From Gemella sp. GH3 (lineage in GTDB: Bacteria > Bacillota > Bacilli > Staphylococcales > Gemellaceae): a DNA stretch of 64,000 nucleotides. Shown here one piece after another: positions 18,267-27,054 of the stretch. The stretch lies in the NCBI RefSeq assembly GCF_013415425.1, contig NZ_JACBYC010000108.1:1-64000 (forward strand), in the 5' to 3' direction. A program made the translations under genes and the position numbers. Under the pieces are notes generated by a model. That model worked only from the letters and a program-made list of their open reading frames with translations. It was not told the origin of the DNA and searched no databases. Position 1 is the first letter of the stretch; the number at the start of each line of letters is the position of its first letter.

Positions 18267-18497
18267 ATGCATACTTTATTAATGACATTAGCATTAGTTA
18301 GCAGTATTTTAATAATTATAGTAGTGATGTTACAAGAGAGTAAATCTGGAGGACTATCAGGTCTTACAGGTGGAGCAGAAGAATTATTTGGAAAACAAAA
18401 GGTAAGAGGAGCAGAATTAGTTTTACAAAGAATAACAATTATTTTAGGATTAATTTTCTTTGTTTCTCTATTATGCTTAACTTGGTTTAACATTTAA
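18267..18497 (+). CDS. secG: Preprotein translocase subunit SecG
   Basis: 76-residue membrane protein with two hydrophobic helices (residues about 3-21 and 53-74) separated by the conserved polar loop MLQESKSGGLSGLTGGAEELFG. It is the small stimulatory subunit of the SecYEG channel. TAGGAGG precedes the ATG. The order secG-rnr-smpB is common in Firmicutes, and a terminator lies between secG and rnr here. Confidence 0.95.
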   Translation: MHTLLMTLALVSSILIIIVVMLQESKSGGLSGLTGGAEELFGKQKVRGAELVLQRITIILGLIFFVSLLCLTWFNI

Positions 18498-18504
18498 TAT
18501 TATT

Positions 18505-18540
18505 AATTGACCCAAAATAATTTATTTTGGGTCAATTTTA
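18505..18540 (+). terminator. Terminator or attenuator between secG and rnr
   Basis: Perfect 15-base arms at 18505-18519 and 18523-18537 with a 3-base loop and T-rich tail. The rnr start is only 22 bases beyond it and no promoter fits in that space, so rnr must rely on read-through or an upstream promoter. Confidence 0.85.
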
Positions 18541-18561
18541 TTAGTGTTATTAGGAGGAAAA

Positions 18562-20715
18562 ATGTTAGAAGAAATTTTAAAAATATTTAAAAAAGAGAAA
18601 GTTCTAAGTGTAGAAGAGTTAAAAGATATTATGTTACTCACTAATTCTAAACAGTTTGTAGAATTGATAAAGAATATAGAAAAATTAATTCTTAAAAAAG
18701 AATTAATACAATTGAAGAATGATAAATTTTTGTATGTAGCTGATAAATTAGAATTAGAGGGGATTATAAAGGTAAATCAAGGGGGATTTGCATTTGTTTA
18801 TATAGCTAACCTAGGGATAGAAGTATATATACCTAAGGGATTCACAAAAGGTGCTATGACAGGTGATAAAGTTTCTGTATGGGTAGATGATTTTAGTTCT
18901 AATGATAAGAATATTGAAGGTGTTGTAGAAAAAGTAATAGAGAGAAATACAAAATATACGGTAGGTACTTTAATTAAGTCTAAGTTGTTTTCTCATGTTA
19001 AAAGTGATGATAAAAATATTGATAAATATATAAAAACGAAAAATGATATTAACAATTTGTTAGATGGAGATAAAGTATTAGTAGAGATAACTAGGTACGC
19101 AAAGAATAAATTTGATGATCATGAAGGAATTATTATAAAGTCATTAGGGCACAAAGATGATCCAGGTATTGACATTTTGTCAACTGTTTATAAACATCAG
19201 ATTCCTGTAGATTTTCCCAAAGAAATAGAAAATGAATTGGATAATATAAGCGAAGAAATTTCTCTTGATAGTAAATATATTGATTGTACTGAAGAACTTG
19301 TTGTTACAATAGATGGTGATGACTCTAAAGATTTAGATGATGCTATTTCAGTCATAAAGACTAAAAATGGCTATAAACTAAAAGTTTTTATTGCTGATGT
19401 AAGTAGATATGTAGTAGAAGGAAGTTTTTTGGATCAAGAAGCCATTAGAAGAGGTTGTAGCGTTTATTTAGTAGATAGAGTAATTCCTATGCTTCCTAGA
19501 AAACTTTCTAACAATATTTGTTCTTTAAATCCAGACGTTTTACGTTACACTATATGTTGCGATATGAACTTTGATAATTCAGGAGTAGTTTTAGACTATG
19601 ACATCTATCCAGCGATTATAAAATCAAAGGGAAGATTAACTTATAAAAAAGTAAATGCTGTATATAATGACGATAAAGATATAGTTAATGAGTACAAAAA
19701 TTATTTACCTATGTTAAATTATGCATTAGAACTTTCTTTGAAAATTCGTGAAAATAGGGAGCGTAGAGGAGCAATAGATTTCGATAAAGCTGAAGCCAAA
19801 ATATTAGTAGATAATAATGGAAAAGTTATTGATATTGTTGTGAGAGAAAGAGATAATGCAGAAAAAATGATAGAAGATTTTATGCTAAGTGCTAATGAAA
19901 TCATTGCTGAGCATTTTTATTGGTTAGAAACACCTTTTATTTATAGAATACACGAAGAACCTAAAATGGAAAAATTAAGACAGTTTTTTGATTTATCTGC
20001 TAGTTTTGGATATAGATTAAGAGGTAATATTACAGAAATAGAGCCCTATATGTTAGCCAATATGTTAGATAAATTTAAAGGTGAAGCAGTTGAAAGTATG
20101 CTGTCAACTGTATTACTTAGAACTATGAATCAAGCAAGATATTCTAGTTTTAATATGAGGCATTTTGCATTATCAGCTAAATATTATACACATTTTACTT
20201 CTCCTATAAGAAGGTATCCAGATTTATTAGTTCATAGAATGATACGTAGTTATTTATTTAACGGAGATATTAGTCAGAAAAACAAAGATCACTTTGAAGA
20301 TATTTTACCTAGTCTAGCAGAACAATCTTCTTTATGTGAAAAAAGGGCAGTTGACTGTGAAAGAGAAGTAGATCAAATTAAAAAATGCGAGTATATGCTA
20401 AGTCATCAAGAACAAAAATTTTCAGGTATTATATCTTCTGTAACTAGATTTGGTATATTTGTTACACTTCCTAATATGATAGAAGGACTATGTCATATAA
20501 AAAATATGACAGACGATTATTATAATTTTGATGAAAAGAATATTTATTTAATAGGAAGAAGAAATAAAAAAATATATCGTATAGGCGATGAAGTTGTAGT
20601 TAAGGTTGATAATGTAGATTTAGAAAATCAAGAGATAGACTTTAAAATTTTGAGCCATAAAGGTATAATAAAAGATAGAATGAAGAAAACTAGAAATAAA
20701 AGGAAGAAAATATAG
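18562..20715 (+). CDS. rnr: Ribonuclease R
   Basis: 717-residue 3'-5' exoribonuclease that degrades structured RNA and helps tmRNA-dependent decay. Order: N-terminal helix-turn-helix-like region, cold-shock domains, the RNB catalytic domain with the acidic motif [14 protein letters not shown] near residue 255, [16 protein letters not shown] near residue 555, and a C-terminal S1 domain ([15 protein letters not shown]) with a basic tail. An in-frame GTG at 18544 precedes the AGGAGG (18552-18557), so the ATG at 18562 is the start. smpB follows by 2 bases, a functional pairing. Confidence 0.97.
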   Translation: MLEEILKIFKKEKVLSVEELKDIMLLTNSKQFVELIKNIEKLILKKELIQLKNDKFLYVADKLELEGIIKVNQGGFAFVYIANLGIEVYIPKGFTKGAMTGDKVSVWVDDFSSNDKNIEGVVEKVIERNTKYTVGTLIKSKLFSHVKSDDKNIDKYIKTKNDINNLLDGDKVLVEITRYAKNKFDDHEGIIIKSLGHKDDPGIDILSTVYKHQIPVDFPKEIENELDNISEEISLDSKYIDCTEELVVTIDGDDSKDLDDAISVIKTKNGYKLKVFIADVSRYVVEGSFLDQEAIRRGCSVYLVDRVIPMLPRKLSNNICSLNPDVLRYTICCDMNFDNSGVVLDYDIYPAIIKSKGRLTYKKVNAVYNDDKDIVNEYKNYLPMLNYALELSLKIRENRERRGAIDFDKAEAKILVDNNGKVIDIVVRERDNAEKMIEDFMLSANEIIAEHFYWLETPFIYRIHEEPKMEKLRQFFDLSASFGYRLRGNITEIEPYMLANMLDKFKGEAVESMLSTVLLRTMNQARYSSFNMRHFALSAKYYTHFTSPIRRYPDLLVHRMIRSYLFNGDISQKNKDHFEDILPSLAEQSSLCEKRAVDCEREVDQIKKCEYMLSHQEQKFSGIISSVTRFGIFVTLPNMIEGLCHIKNMTDDYYNFDEKNIYLIGRRNKKIYRIGDEVVVKVDNVDLENQEIDFKILSHKGIIKDRMKKTRNKRKKI

Positions 20716-20717
20716 TT

Positions 20718-21179
20718 ATGTCAGAAATAAAAGTAATTGCTAATAATAAAAAAGCTCATCACGATTATTTTGTTGAAGATACGTATGAAGCAGGTTTGGT
20801 ACTTACTGGAACAGAAATAAAATCTATACGTAGAGGTAGAATCAATTTGAAAGATTCTTACTGCCAAACTAGAAGAGGGGAAGTTTTTGTATACAATATG
20901 CATATATCCCACTTTGAAGAAGGAAATAGATTTAATCACGAACCTTTAAGAACTAGAAAATTATTATTACATAAAAAACAAATTAAAATACTTCAAGAAC
21001 ATCAAAATACCTCAGGAATAAGTATAATACCTTTGAAATTATATATAAAAAAAGGTTATGCTAAACTTCTTATAGGTGTAGCAAAAGGTAAGAAGAATTA
21101 CGATAAAAGAAATAGTTTAAAACAAAAAGAAGCTAAAAAAGAAATAAATCGTGTGCTAAAAGAAAAACAGAGATATTAA
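20718..21179 (+). CDS. smpB: SsrA-binding protein SmpB
   Basis: 153-residue partner of tmRNA in rescue of stalled ribosomes. Conserved segments include [37 protein letters not shown], the OB-fold strand [22 protein letters not shown] and the basic C-terminal tail with [16 protein letters not shown]. It starts 2 bases after rnr. The tmRNA gene itself is not next to it in this window. Confidence 0.98.
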   Translation: MSEIKVIANNKKAHHDYFVEDTYEAGLVLTGTEIKSIRRGRINLKDSYCQTRRGEVFVYNMHISHFEEGNRFNHEPLRTRKLLLHKKQIKILQEHQNTSGISIIPLKLYIKKGYAKLLIGVAKGKKNYDKRNSLKQKEAKKEINRVLKEKQRY

Positions 21180-21198
21180 ACTTTTTAAATGCATAAAT

Positions 21199-21226
21199 AA
21201 AAAAGCTTGTATAAACAAGCTTTTTT
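21199..21226. terminator. Bidirectional terminator between smpB and nox
   Basis: AAAAAAGCTTGT pairs with ACAAGCTTTTTT around a 4-base loop. The A run and T run serve the minus-strand NADH oxidase and smpB respectively. Confidence 0.88.
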
Positions 21227-21234
21227 ATTTATTT

Positions 21235-22596
21235 CTAGAATAATAGTTTGTCAGCTCCACCTATTTTGTAATCAAGAGCGGCCATTGCTAATACATTTAA
21301 GAAATGCCAAGGTCTATCAAATTCTGGTTGGAAGAATATGTCAGCTAACGCTAGTTGTTCAAGTGTCCATTTAGCAGATATTGCAATAGATATTGCAGCA
21401 ATAGCTGAGCTTATATCATATTTTGACATTAATTGGGCACCAAGTATTCTCTTAGTATCTGCATCAAAGTATATTTTCATTCTTACTAAATTATTTTCTT
21501 TACGCATAAAATCTGGATATATTTTCTCTTCGACGTATACAGATTTAACGTTACCTTTATACAATGGGCTACTATTATTAGAAATACCTGTACTTACAAA
21601 TTTATAATCAAAGAAAGATAATGCAGAAGTTCCGTTCATTTCAGGCATTTTAGTAGGTATTCCCATTGCATTTAGTGCAGCAATTATTCCTTGTCTTCTT
21701 GCTAATGTAGCTAGAGCTATAGGAATACGTGTTTCTGTAGGAGCATATGGTATAAATGTTGCATCTCCTCCAGCATAAACGTCTTTAGCTGATGTTTCTA
21801 AATAGTCGTTAACTATTACGAATCCACGCTCGTCAATATCTATAGAATTTTTTAACCAAGAAGCGTCACTTCTTACTCCAATTGCTAAAATTACAACATC
21901 TGCTTGATATTCGCCTTTATCTGTAATAACAGAACTAACTTTTCCATCTTTTCCTTTGAAAGAAAGAACTTTTTCTTTTCCGCGGAAAGTTATATTATTT
22001 TTTTCTCCTTCTTTTGTAAGTACACTTGTTAATTCTTCGTCAAGATATGTATTTAGAATTGATGGTGCCAAATCTATTATAGTAACTTCCATACCATTTT
22101 TTGCATATGACTCTGCAACTTCAATCCCTATATAGCCACCACCAACAACTATGGCTTTATTTCCTTTTTTCATAAGGTTGTATACATTTTGCGTATCTTC
22201 TGGACCTCTGAAAGTATGAATATTTTCTAATTCTATTCCTTCAAAAGGAGGTTTAATAGCGGCTCCTCCAGGACTTAATAATAATTTGTCGTAGTATTCT
22301 TTAGATTCACCGTCTTTAGTTTGAACTATTACAAATTTGTTTTCAGTGTCTAATCCTATAACATTACTGTTTACATGAATGTTAATGCCTTGATTTTTAT
22401 AAGATTCTTCGTTGGCGAAGTGTAATTCTGATAGTTTTTTAGATGTCCCATCTAAATATGATTGACTACCTCATCCCATAAAAGAAGCAGTATCTCCTCT
22501 TTCATATAAGTGAATTTCAGCCTCTGGCTGATTTTTTAGTATTGTTTGAACAGCTTCATAACCAAAATGAGATGTTCCTACAACTATATATTTCAT
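21235..22596 (-). CDS. NADH oxidase / CoA-disulfide reductase-like flavoenzyme with in-frame UGA at the catalytic cysteine codon
   Basis: 453-codon gene of the NOX/NPR/CoADR family (about 445 residues). It has N-terminal FAD site IVVGTSHFGYEA, NAD site VVGGGYIGIE (residues 150-159), AGGDATFIPY, GTSALSFFDYKFVSTG and C-terminal DIFFQPEFDRPW. The start at 22596 has AGGAG 8 bases upstream. The frame is intact except for one TGA, codon 42 (22471-22473). The flanking residues read SFMG-TGA-GSQSYLDG, aligning with SFLSCGMQLYLEG of enterococcal homologues, so the UGA replaces the redox-active Cys42. UGA is a normal stop here (truB and the gene at 40029 end in TGA). Either selenocysteine is inserted, supported by the hairpin at 22438-22456, or this is a fresh nonsense mutation. 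Without recoding only a 41-residue fragment would be made from this start. Confidence 0.85.
22438..22456 (-). promoter_or_regulatory. Candidate bacterial SECIS hairpin after the nox UGA
   Basis: In the mRNA sense TTTAGATG pairs perfectly with CATCTAAA around the loop GGA. The stem starts 14 bases after the UGA and the loop 22 bases after it. Published bacterial SECIS models ask for a stem with a 3-14 base apical loop, G among its first two bases, 16-37 bases from the UGA; this hairpin satisfies all three. It lacks the exact Escherichia coli GGUC loop. A chance palindrome in coding DNA cannot be excluded. Confidence 0.45.
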
Positions 22597-22763
22597 ATCG
22601 CATTCTCCTAACTTTTAGTAATAATTTTAATTATATCATAATATATTTATAATTACTGATTAGATGATTACTGAAAATATAATGATAACTTAAAAAATGA
22701 TAAATAAAAATATAAATACTAATTTTAATTTTTTAGTTATTTTATACTAAGGAGTAATTAACA

Positions 22764-22844
22764 ATGTTAATTATAAATTATTTAGTTGTATATAAGAAAA
22801 TTCTTTTATTCTGTAGTTTTCAAGTTTACAATTTATGCTATTAG
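22764..22844 (+). CDS. Possible 26-residue leader peptide upstream of typA
   Basis: ATG with AAGGAG nine bases upstream opens a 26-codon frame rich in Leu, Ile, Val and Tyr (starts MLIINYLVVYKK) and ends at TAG, 64 bases before typA. The good ribosome binding site is the only support; it may be a regulatory leader or chance. The remainder of the 22597-22908 gap holds no other feature that I can support. Confidence 0.3.
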   Translation: MLIINYLVVYKKILLFCSFQVYNLCY

Positions 22845-22908
22845 TGGTATTATTTATAAGTTAGATTTATTTTTAGATAATATAGTATTATTAATAAGGA
22901 GATATATA

Positions 22909-24747
22909 ATGAATTTTAGAGAAGATATTAGAAATATTGCAATTATTGCTCACGTTGACCATGGTAAAACTACATTAGTTGACGAATTATTAAAGCAATC
23001 AGGGATATTTAGATCTAATGAACATGTAGAAGAACGTGCTATGGACTCTAATGATTTAGAAAGAGAACGTGGAATAACAATACTAGCCAAGAATACAGCT
23101 ATAGATTATGCAGGAAAAAGAATAAATATTTTAGATACACCTGGACACGCTGATTTTGGTGGAGAAGTTGAACGTATTATGAAAATGGTAGATGGTGTAT
23201 TACTAGTAGTTGATGCATATGAAGGAACGATGCCTCAAACTAGATTTGTTCTAAAAAAAGCACTAGAACAACATTTAAAGCCTATAGTAGTAGTTAATAA
23301 GATTGATAAAGATTCAGCAAGACCAGAAGAAGTTGTTGATGAAGTGTTAGATTTATTTATAGAGCTAGGTGCTGACGAAAATCAGTTAGAATTTCCTGTA
23401 GTTTATGCTTCTGCAATAAATGGTACAGCTTCGTTAGATAGTGATCCATCTAGTCAAGATGAAAATATGAAATGTTTATATGATACTATTTTGAAATATG
23501 TGCCTGCACCGATTGATAATAGTACAGAACCTTTGCAATTCCAAACAGCATTACTAGATTATAATGATTATGTAGGACGTATAGGAATAGGTAGAGTATT
23601 TAGAGGAAGTATGAAAGTAGGAGATTCTGTAAGTTTAATTAAATTAGATGGTACTACAAAGAATTTCCGTGTAACAAAAATTTTCGGTTACTTTGGTCTA
23701 AAGAGAGAAGAAATACAAGAAGCAAAAGCAGGAGATATTGTAGCCGTAAGTGGTATGGACGATATAAATGTTGGAGAAACAGTAACTCCAACTGATCATC
23801 AAGAAGCATTACCTATATTACATATAGATGAACCAACGTTACAAATGACATTTTTAGTCAACAATTCTCCTTTCGCTGGGAAAGAAGGTAAATTTGTAAC
23901 AGCTAGTAAAATAGAAGATCGTCTAATGCAACAATTAGAAACAGACGTTTCATTAAGAGTAGAACAAGCTAGTAGTGATTCTTGGATTGTAAGTGGTCGA
24001 GGAGAATTGCATTTATCTATTCTTATAGAAAATATGAGAAGAGAAGGTTATGAATTACAAGTTTCTAAACCAGAAGTCATTATAAGAAATATAGATGGAG
24101 TTGATTGTGAGCCAGTAGAAAGAGTTCAAATTGATACTCCAGATGAATCTGTAGGAGCTGTTATTGAATCACTTGGACAACGCAAAGGTGATATGATTGA
24201 TATGCAAGCAGATGGAAATGGTCAAACTAGATTAATATTTAATGTTCCAGCAAGAGGGCTTATAGGATATAGAACAGAATTTATGTCAATGACAAAAGGA
24301 TACGGTATTTTAAACCATACTTTTGACTCTTACCAACCTATGCAAAAAGGTCGTGTGGGAGGACGTAGAAATGGTGTATTAGTTGCACTTGAAAATGGAC
24401 AATCTACAGCTTATTCTATTTCTAGTTTGGAAGATAGAGGTCTAGTATTTATAGAACCAGGGACAGACGTTTATGGTGGTATGATAGTAGGTGAAAATAA
24501 CAGAGAAAACGACTTAACTGTCAATATAACTAAAGCCAAAGCTCAAACTAATGTTCGTTCTTCTACTAAAGATCAAACAGTAACATTGAAAAAGGCTAAA
24601 ATTATGACTTTAGAAGAAAGTCTTGAATACTTAAATGATGATGAATATCTAGAAGTTACTCCAGAGTCTATAAGACTTCGTAAAAAAGAATTAGATAAGT
24701 CAGCTAGAGAAAGAATGGCTAGAAAAGCTAAGTATGCAGAAGAATAA
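22909..24747 (+). CDS. typA: GTP-binding protein TypA/BipA
   Basis: 612-residue ribosome-associated translational GTPase involved in ribosome assembly and stress adaptation. It has the G1 motif AHVDHGKTT, effector-loop [12 protein letters not shown]3 [14 protein letters not shown] and G4 [10 protein letters not shown]. The central beta-barrel and elongation-factor V-like domains follow, then the TypA-specific C-terminal domain with [10 protein letters not shown] upstream and [20 protein letters not shown] downstream. A longer frame opens at 22786, but AAGGAG (22896-22901) and homology at [10 protein letters not shown] fix the start at 22909. Confidence 0.97.
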   Translation: MNFREDIRNIAIIAHVDHGKTTLVDELLKQSGIFRSNEHVEERAMDSNDLERERGITILAKNTAIDYAGKRINILDTPGHADFGGEVERIMKMVDGVLLVVDAYEGTMPQTRFVLKKALEQHLKPIVVVNKIDKDSARPEEVVDEVLDLFIELGADENQLEFPVVYASAINGTASLDSDPSSQDENMKCLYDTILKYVPAPIDNSTEPLQFQTALLDYNDYVGRIGIGRVFRGSMKVGDSVSLIKLDGTTKNFRVTKIFGYFGLKREEIQEAKAGDIVAVSGMDDINVGETVTPTDHQEALPILHIDEPTLQMTFLVNNSPFAGKEGKFVTASKIEDRLMQQLETDVSLRVEQASSDSWIVSGRGELHLSILIENMRREGYELQVSKPEVIIRNIDGVDCEPVERVQIDTPDESVGAVIESLGQRKGDMIDMQADGNGQTRLIFNVPARGLIGYRTEFMSMTKGYGILNHTFDSYQPMQKGRVGGRRNGVLVALENGQSTAYSISSLEDRGLVFIEPGTDVYGGMIVGENNRENDLTVNITKAKAQTNVRSSTKDQTVTLKKAKIMTLEESLEYLNDDEYLEVTPESIRLRKKELDKSARERMARKAKYAEE

Positions 24748-24756
24748 AATTAATTC

Positions 24757-24804
24757 AAAAATCTTATTAAATTAAGTTTAAACTTAATTTAATAAGATTT
24801 TTTT
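24757..24804 (+). terminator. Terminator after typA
   Basis: Near-perfect palindrome, arms 24757-24779 and 24780-24802, T-rich end. Symmetry suggests that it could act in both directions. Confidence 0.85.
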
Positions 24805-24814
24805 GAAAATATAA

Positions 24815-24858
24815 TTGACAACAATGAAAATATTTCATATAATCAATAGGTAGCCTAT
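24815..24858 (+). promoter_or_regulatory. marR-exporter promoter with putative MarR operator
   Basis: Consensus TTGACA (24815-24820), 17-base spacer, TATAAT (24838-24843). Right after it the inverted repeat ATAGG-TAG-CCTAT (24846-24858) covers the expected start site, the usual position for autorepression by a MarR dimer. Confidence 0.75.
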
Positions 24859-24882
24859 GTATATTGTTTTAAGGAGTTTAAG

Positions 24883-25329
24883 ATGAATAATAAGTTGTAT
24901 AAAAAATTAGGGATGACTACAGGGAAATTAAAAAGTTTACTTATAGAGAAAATTAAAGTAGGAGATTTATCTCATAAGGAAGTAATAACTTTATTATTTA
25001 TAGTAGAAAAATTTAATAGCAACAAAGAAGTAAATGTGAAAATATTACAAGATGAATTTAAAGTAAAAGTTTCCTCAGTAGTACAAATTCTTAATAAATT
25101 AGAACTGAAAAATCTAATTGTAAGAAAAAATTCTAAGGAAGATAAAAGGATATCAATAATAGTTCCTACAGAGAAATCTTTAAGAATATATAATGTTTTT
25201 TGTACAGAGAGTGAAAAATTTTTGCTATCAGTTATAGAAGATTATGAAGAGTTTTATAATTGTTTAGCTGTATTGAAAAAATTTAATGAAAATTTAAGTG
25301 AAAAAAAAGGTATAATTATAAACTTTTAG
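24883..25329 (+). CDS. MarR-family transcriptional regulator
   Basis: 148-residue winged-helix dimeric regulator. The DNA-binding core reads VKILQDEFKVKVSSVVQILNKLELKNLIVRKNSKEDKR in pieces, with the wing SKEDKRISIIVPT typical of MarR. AAGGAG precedes the ATG at 24883. It is the first gene of a three-gene operon with a heterodimeric exporter and probably represses it until an inducer is bound, as LmrR-type and related regulators do; that role is inferred from position. Confidence 0.85.
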   Translation: MNNKLYKKLGMTTGKLKSLLIEKIKVGDLSHKEVITLLFIVEKFNSNKEVNVKILQDEFKVKVSSVVQILNKLELKNLIVRKNSKEDKRISIIVPTEKSLRIYNVFCTESEKFLLSVIEDYEEFYNCLAVLKKFNENLSEKKGIIINF

Positions 25330-25338
25330 GAGGAAAAA

Positions 25339-27054
25339 ATGAATAGTAATAAATTATTCAAACCATATTTAAAATATATTTTAATTTATATGTTAATTAT
25401 AGGGTTACAAGTACTACTAAACTTACTAATGCCCGAATTGGTTGCTCATATATTAAAAGATGGTATTTTATTGGGAAATAAAAATAGTATATATACTAAT
25501 GGATTTTATATGTTTATTATTTCCATAATTATTTTTAGTTGTTCTTTGATAGGTATAAGATTTATGACAAAAATTACATTTAATTATGCAAAGGATATTA
25601 GATATGAATTGTACAAAAAATTCCAAAAATTTTCTTCTTTAGATATTCAAAAGTATGGAACATCATCTTATATTACTCGTGTAACTAACGATATAGATCA
25701 AATATCTAATGTTATGACAATGGCACTATATATCTTAGCATCAGCACCAATAACACTAATAGGTGCTACATTTATGGCTATAAGAATAAATGCTAGTATA
25801 TCTTTTATATTTTTATTACTTATTCCTATTATGGCTATTATGACATCAGTTATTGTATTTTTTGCTAATCCTTATTTTAAGCTTCAAAGAGAATATACAG
25901 ATAAAATTAACAAATTAGTACGTGAATTTATAACTGGTATTAGGGTGATAAGAGCATTTAATAAAGAAAAAACAGAAACAAAAAAATTTGATAAAGCAAA
26001 TATACAGTTTGCGAATAGTTTATTTAAAGCTAATAAACATATAGCACTTTTTCCAACTATTATTCCTGTAATATCAAACTTATCAAGTTTAGCAGTAATG
26101 TTTTTGGGAGCATATTTAATCAATAAAGGCGAGCTTAATATTGAGTATTTAATATCACTACAACAATACGGTATGCAAGTAATAATTGCTCTTATTATGA
26201 TGTCATTTATTATGTCTATGGTACCACAAGCGTTAATGGCAAAACGTAGAATTGATGAAATGTTTAATCAAGAAATAGTTGTTGAAGATGTAAAATCTTC
26301 TAATATTTTAACTAATATTAACAGTATCGAATTTAATAAAGTTACTTACGCATTAGATGATGCAGAGTATCCATTGATTAGGAAAGTATCTTTTATTGTA
26401 AATAAAGGAGAAACGTTGGCTATTACAGGTGCAACTGGTAGTGGAAAGAGTACTATAATTAACAATTTAGTAAGGTTAAATAGAGAAACGAGTGGAGAAA
26501 TTTTGATAAACGGAGAAAATGTAGATAATTTCAATTTATCAAGTTATAAAGAGAAAATAAGTTATGTTCCTCAAATGAAAAAATTGTTTAAAGGTACTAT
26601 AAGAAGTAATATGTTAATAGGTAAAACAGATGCCACTAATGAAGAAATTATAGATGCATTGAAGCAAGCAGGAGCTTATGAGTTCGTAGAAAAATTAGAT
26701 GGTTTTTTAGATGCAAAAGTAGAAAAAAACGGAGAAAATTTCTCTGGTGGACAGAAACAAAGATTATGTATGGCTCGTGCTTTAGTAAAAGAAGCTGATG
26801 TCTATATTTTTGATGATAGTTTTTCGGCACTAGATTATAAGACAGAGAGCTTAATAAGAGATAACTTAAATAATTATAAAAAAGATAGTATTAAGATAAT
26901 AATATCTCAACGTCAGTCTTCTTTAATGGGAGCAGACAAAGTATTACTTATGCAAGAAGGTGTTTTGATAGATCAAGGGACACATAAAGATCTTTTAGAA
27001 CGTAATGATACATATAAAGATATTTTCGCACAAGTAGAGGAGGTAGAAATGTAA
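25339..27054 (+). CDS. ABC exporter half-transporter, degenerate-site subunit (LmrC/BmrC-like)
   Basis: 571-residue membrane ATPase half with an N-terminal six-helix exporter domain and a C-terminal nucleotide-binding domain. Walker A GATGSGKST (near residue 370) and signature FSGGQKQR are intact, but the Walker B catalytic glutamate is aspartate (YIFDDSFSALD) and the switch histidine is replaced by Gln (IISQRQSS). This pattern is known for the degenerate partner in heterodimeric multidrug exporters. It is followed directly, with a one-base overlap, by the partner gene. Confidence 0.92.
   Translation: MNSNKLFKPYLKYILIYMLIIGLQVLLNLLMPELVAHILKDGILLGNKNSIYTNGFYMFIISIIIFSCSLIGIRFMTKITFNYAKDIRYELYKKFQKFSSLDIQKYGTSSYITRVTNDIDQISNVMTMALYILASAPITLIGATFMAIRINASISFIFLLLIPIMAIMTSVIVFFANPYFKLQREYTDKINKLVREFITGIRVIRAFNKEKTETKKFDKANIQFANSLFKANKHIALFPTIIPVISNLSSLAVMFLGAYLINKGELNIEYLISLQQYGMQVIIALIMMSFIMSMVPQALMAKRRIDEMFNQEIVVEDVKSSNILTNINSIEFNKVTYALDDAEYPLIRKVSFIVNKGETLAITGATGSGKSTIINNLVRLNRETSGEILINGENVDNFNLSSYKEKISYVPQMKKLFKGTIRSNMLIGKTDATNEEIIDALKQAGAYEFVEKLDGFLDAKVEKNGENFSGGQKQRLCMARALVKEADVYIFDDSFSALDYKTESLIRDNLNNYKKDSIKIIISQRQSSLMGADKVLLMQEGVLIDQGTHKDLLERNDTYKDIFAQVEEVEM

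Noticed and set aside
20718-21234. tmRNA gene next to smpB
   Set aside because: I looked for the alanyl acceptor ends and tag reading frame after smpB; only a terminator hairpin is present before the minus-strand gene.
21235-22173. A separate 312-residue oxidoreductase starting at 22173
   Set aside because: The frame is continuous upstream to 22596 apart from the single UGA, and the FAD-binding N-terminus lies there. The internal ATG is in the middle of the protein and has no ribosome binding site.
22471-22473. UGA read as tryptophan through a variant genetic code
   Set aside because: truB (ends 32617) and the small gene at 40029-40250 terminate with TGA, and all other genes use TGG for Trp with no internal TGA, so the code is standard.
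22786-22908. N-terminal extension of TypA
   Set aside because: The family begins at [10 protein letters not shown] and the ribosome binding site is directly before 22909.
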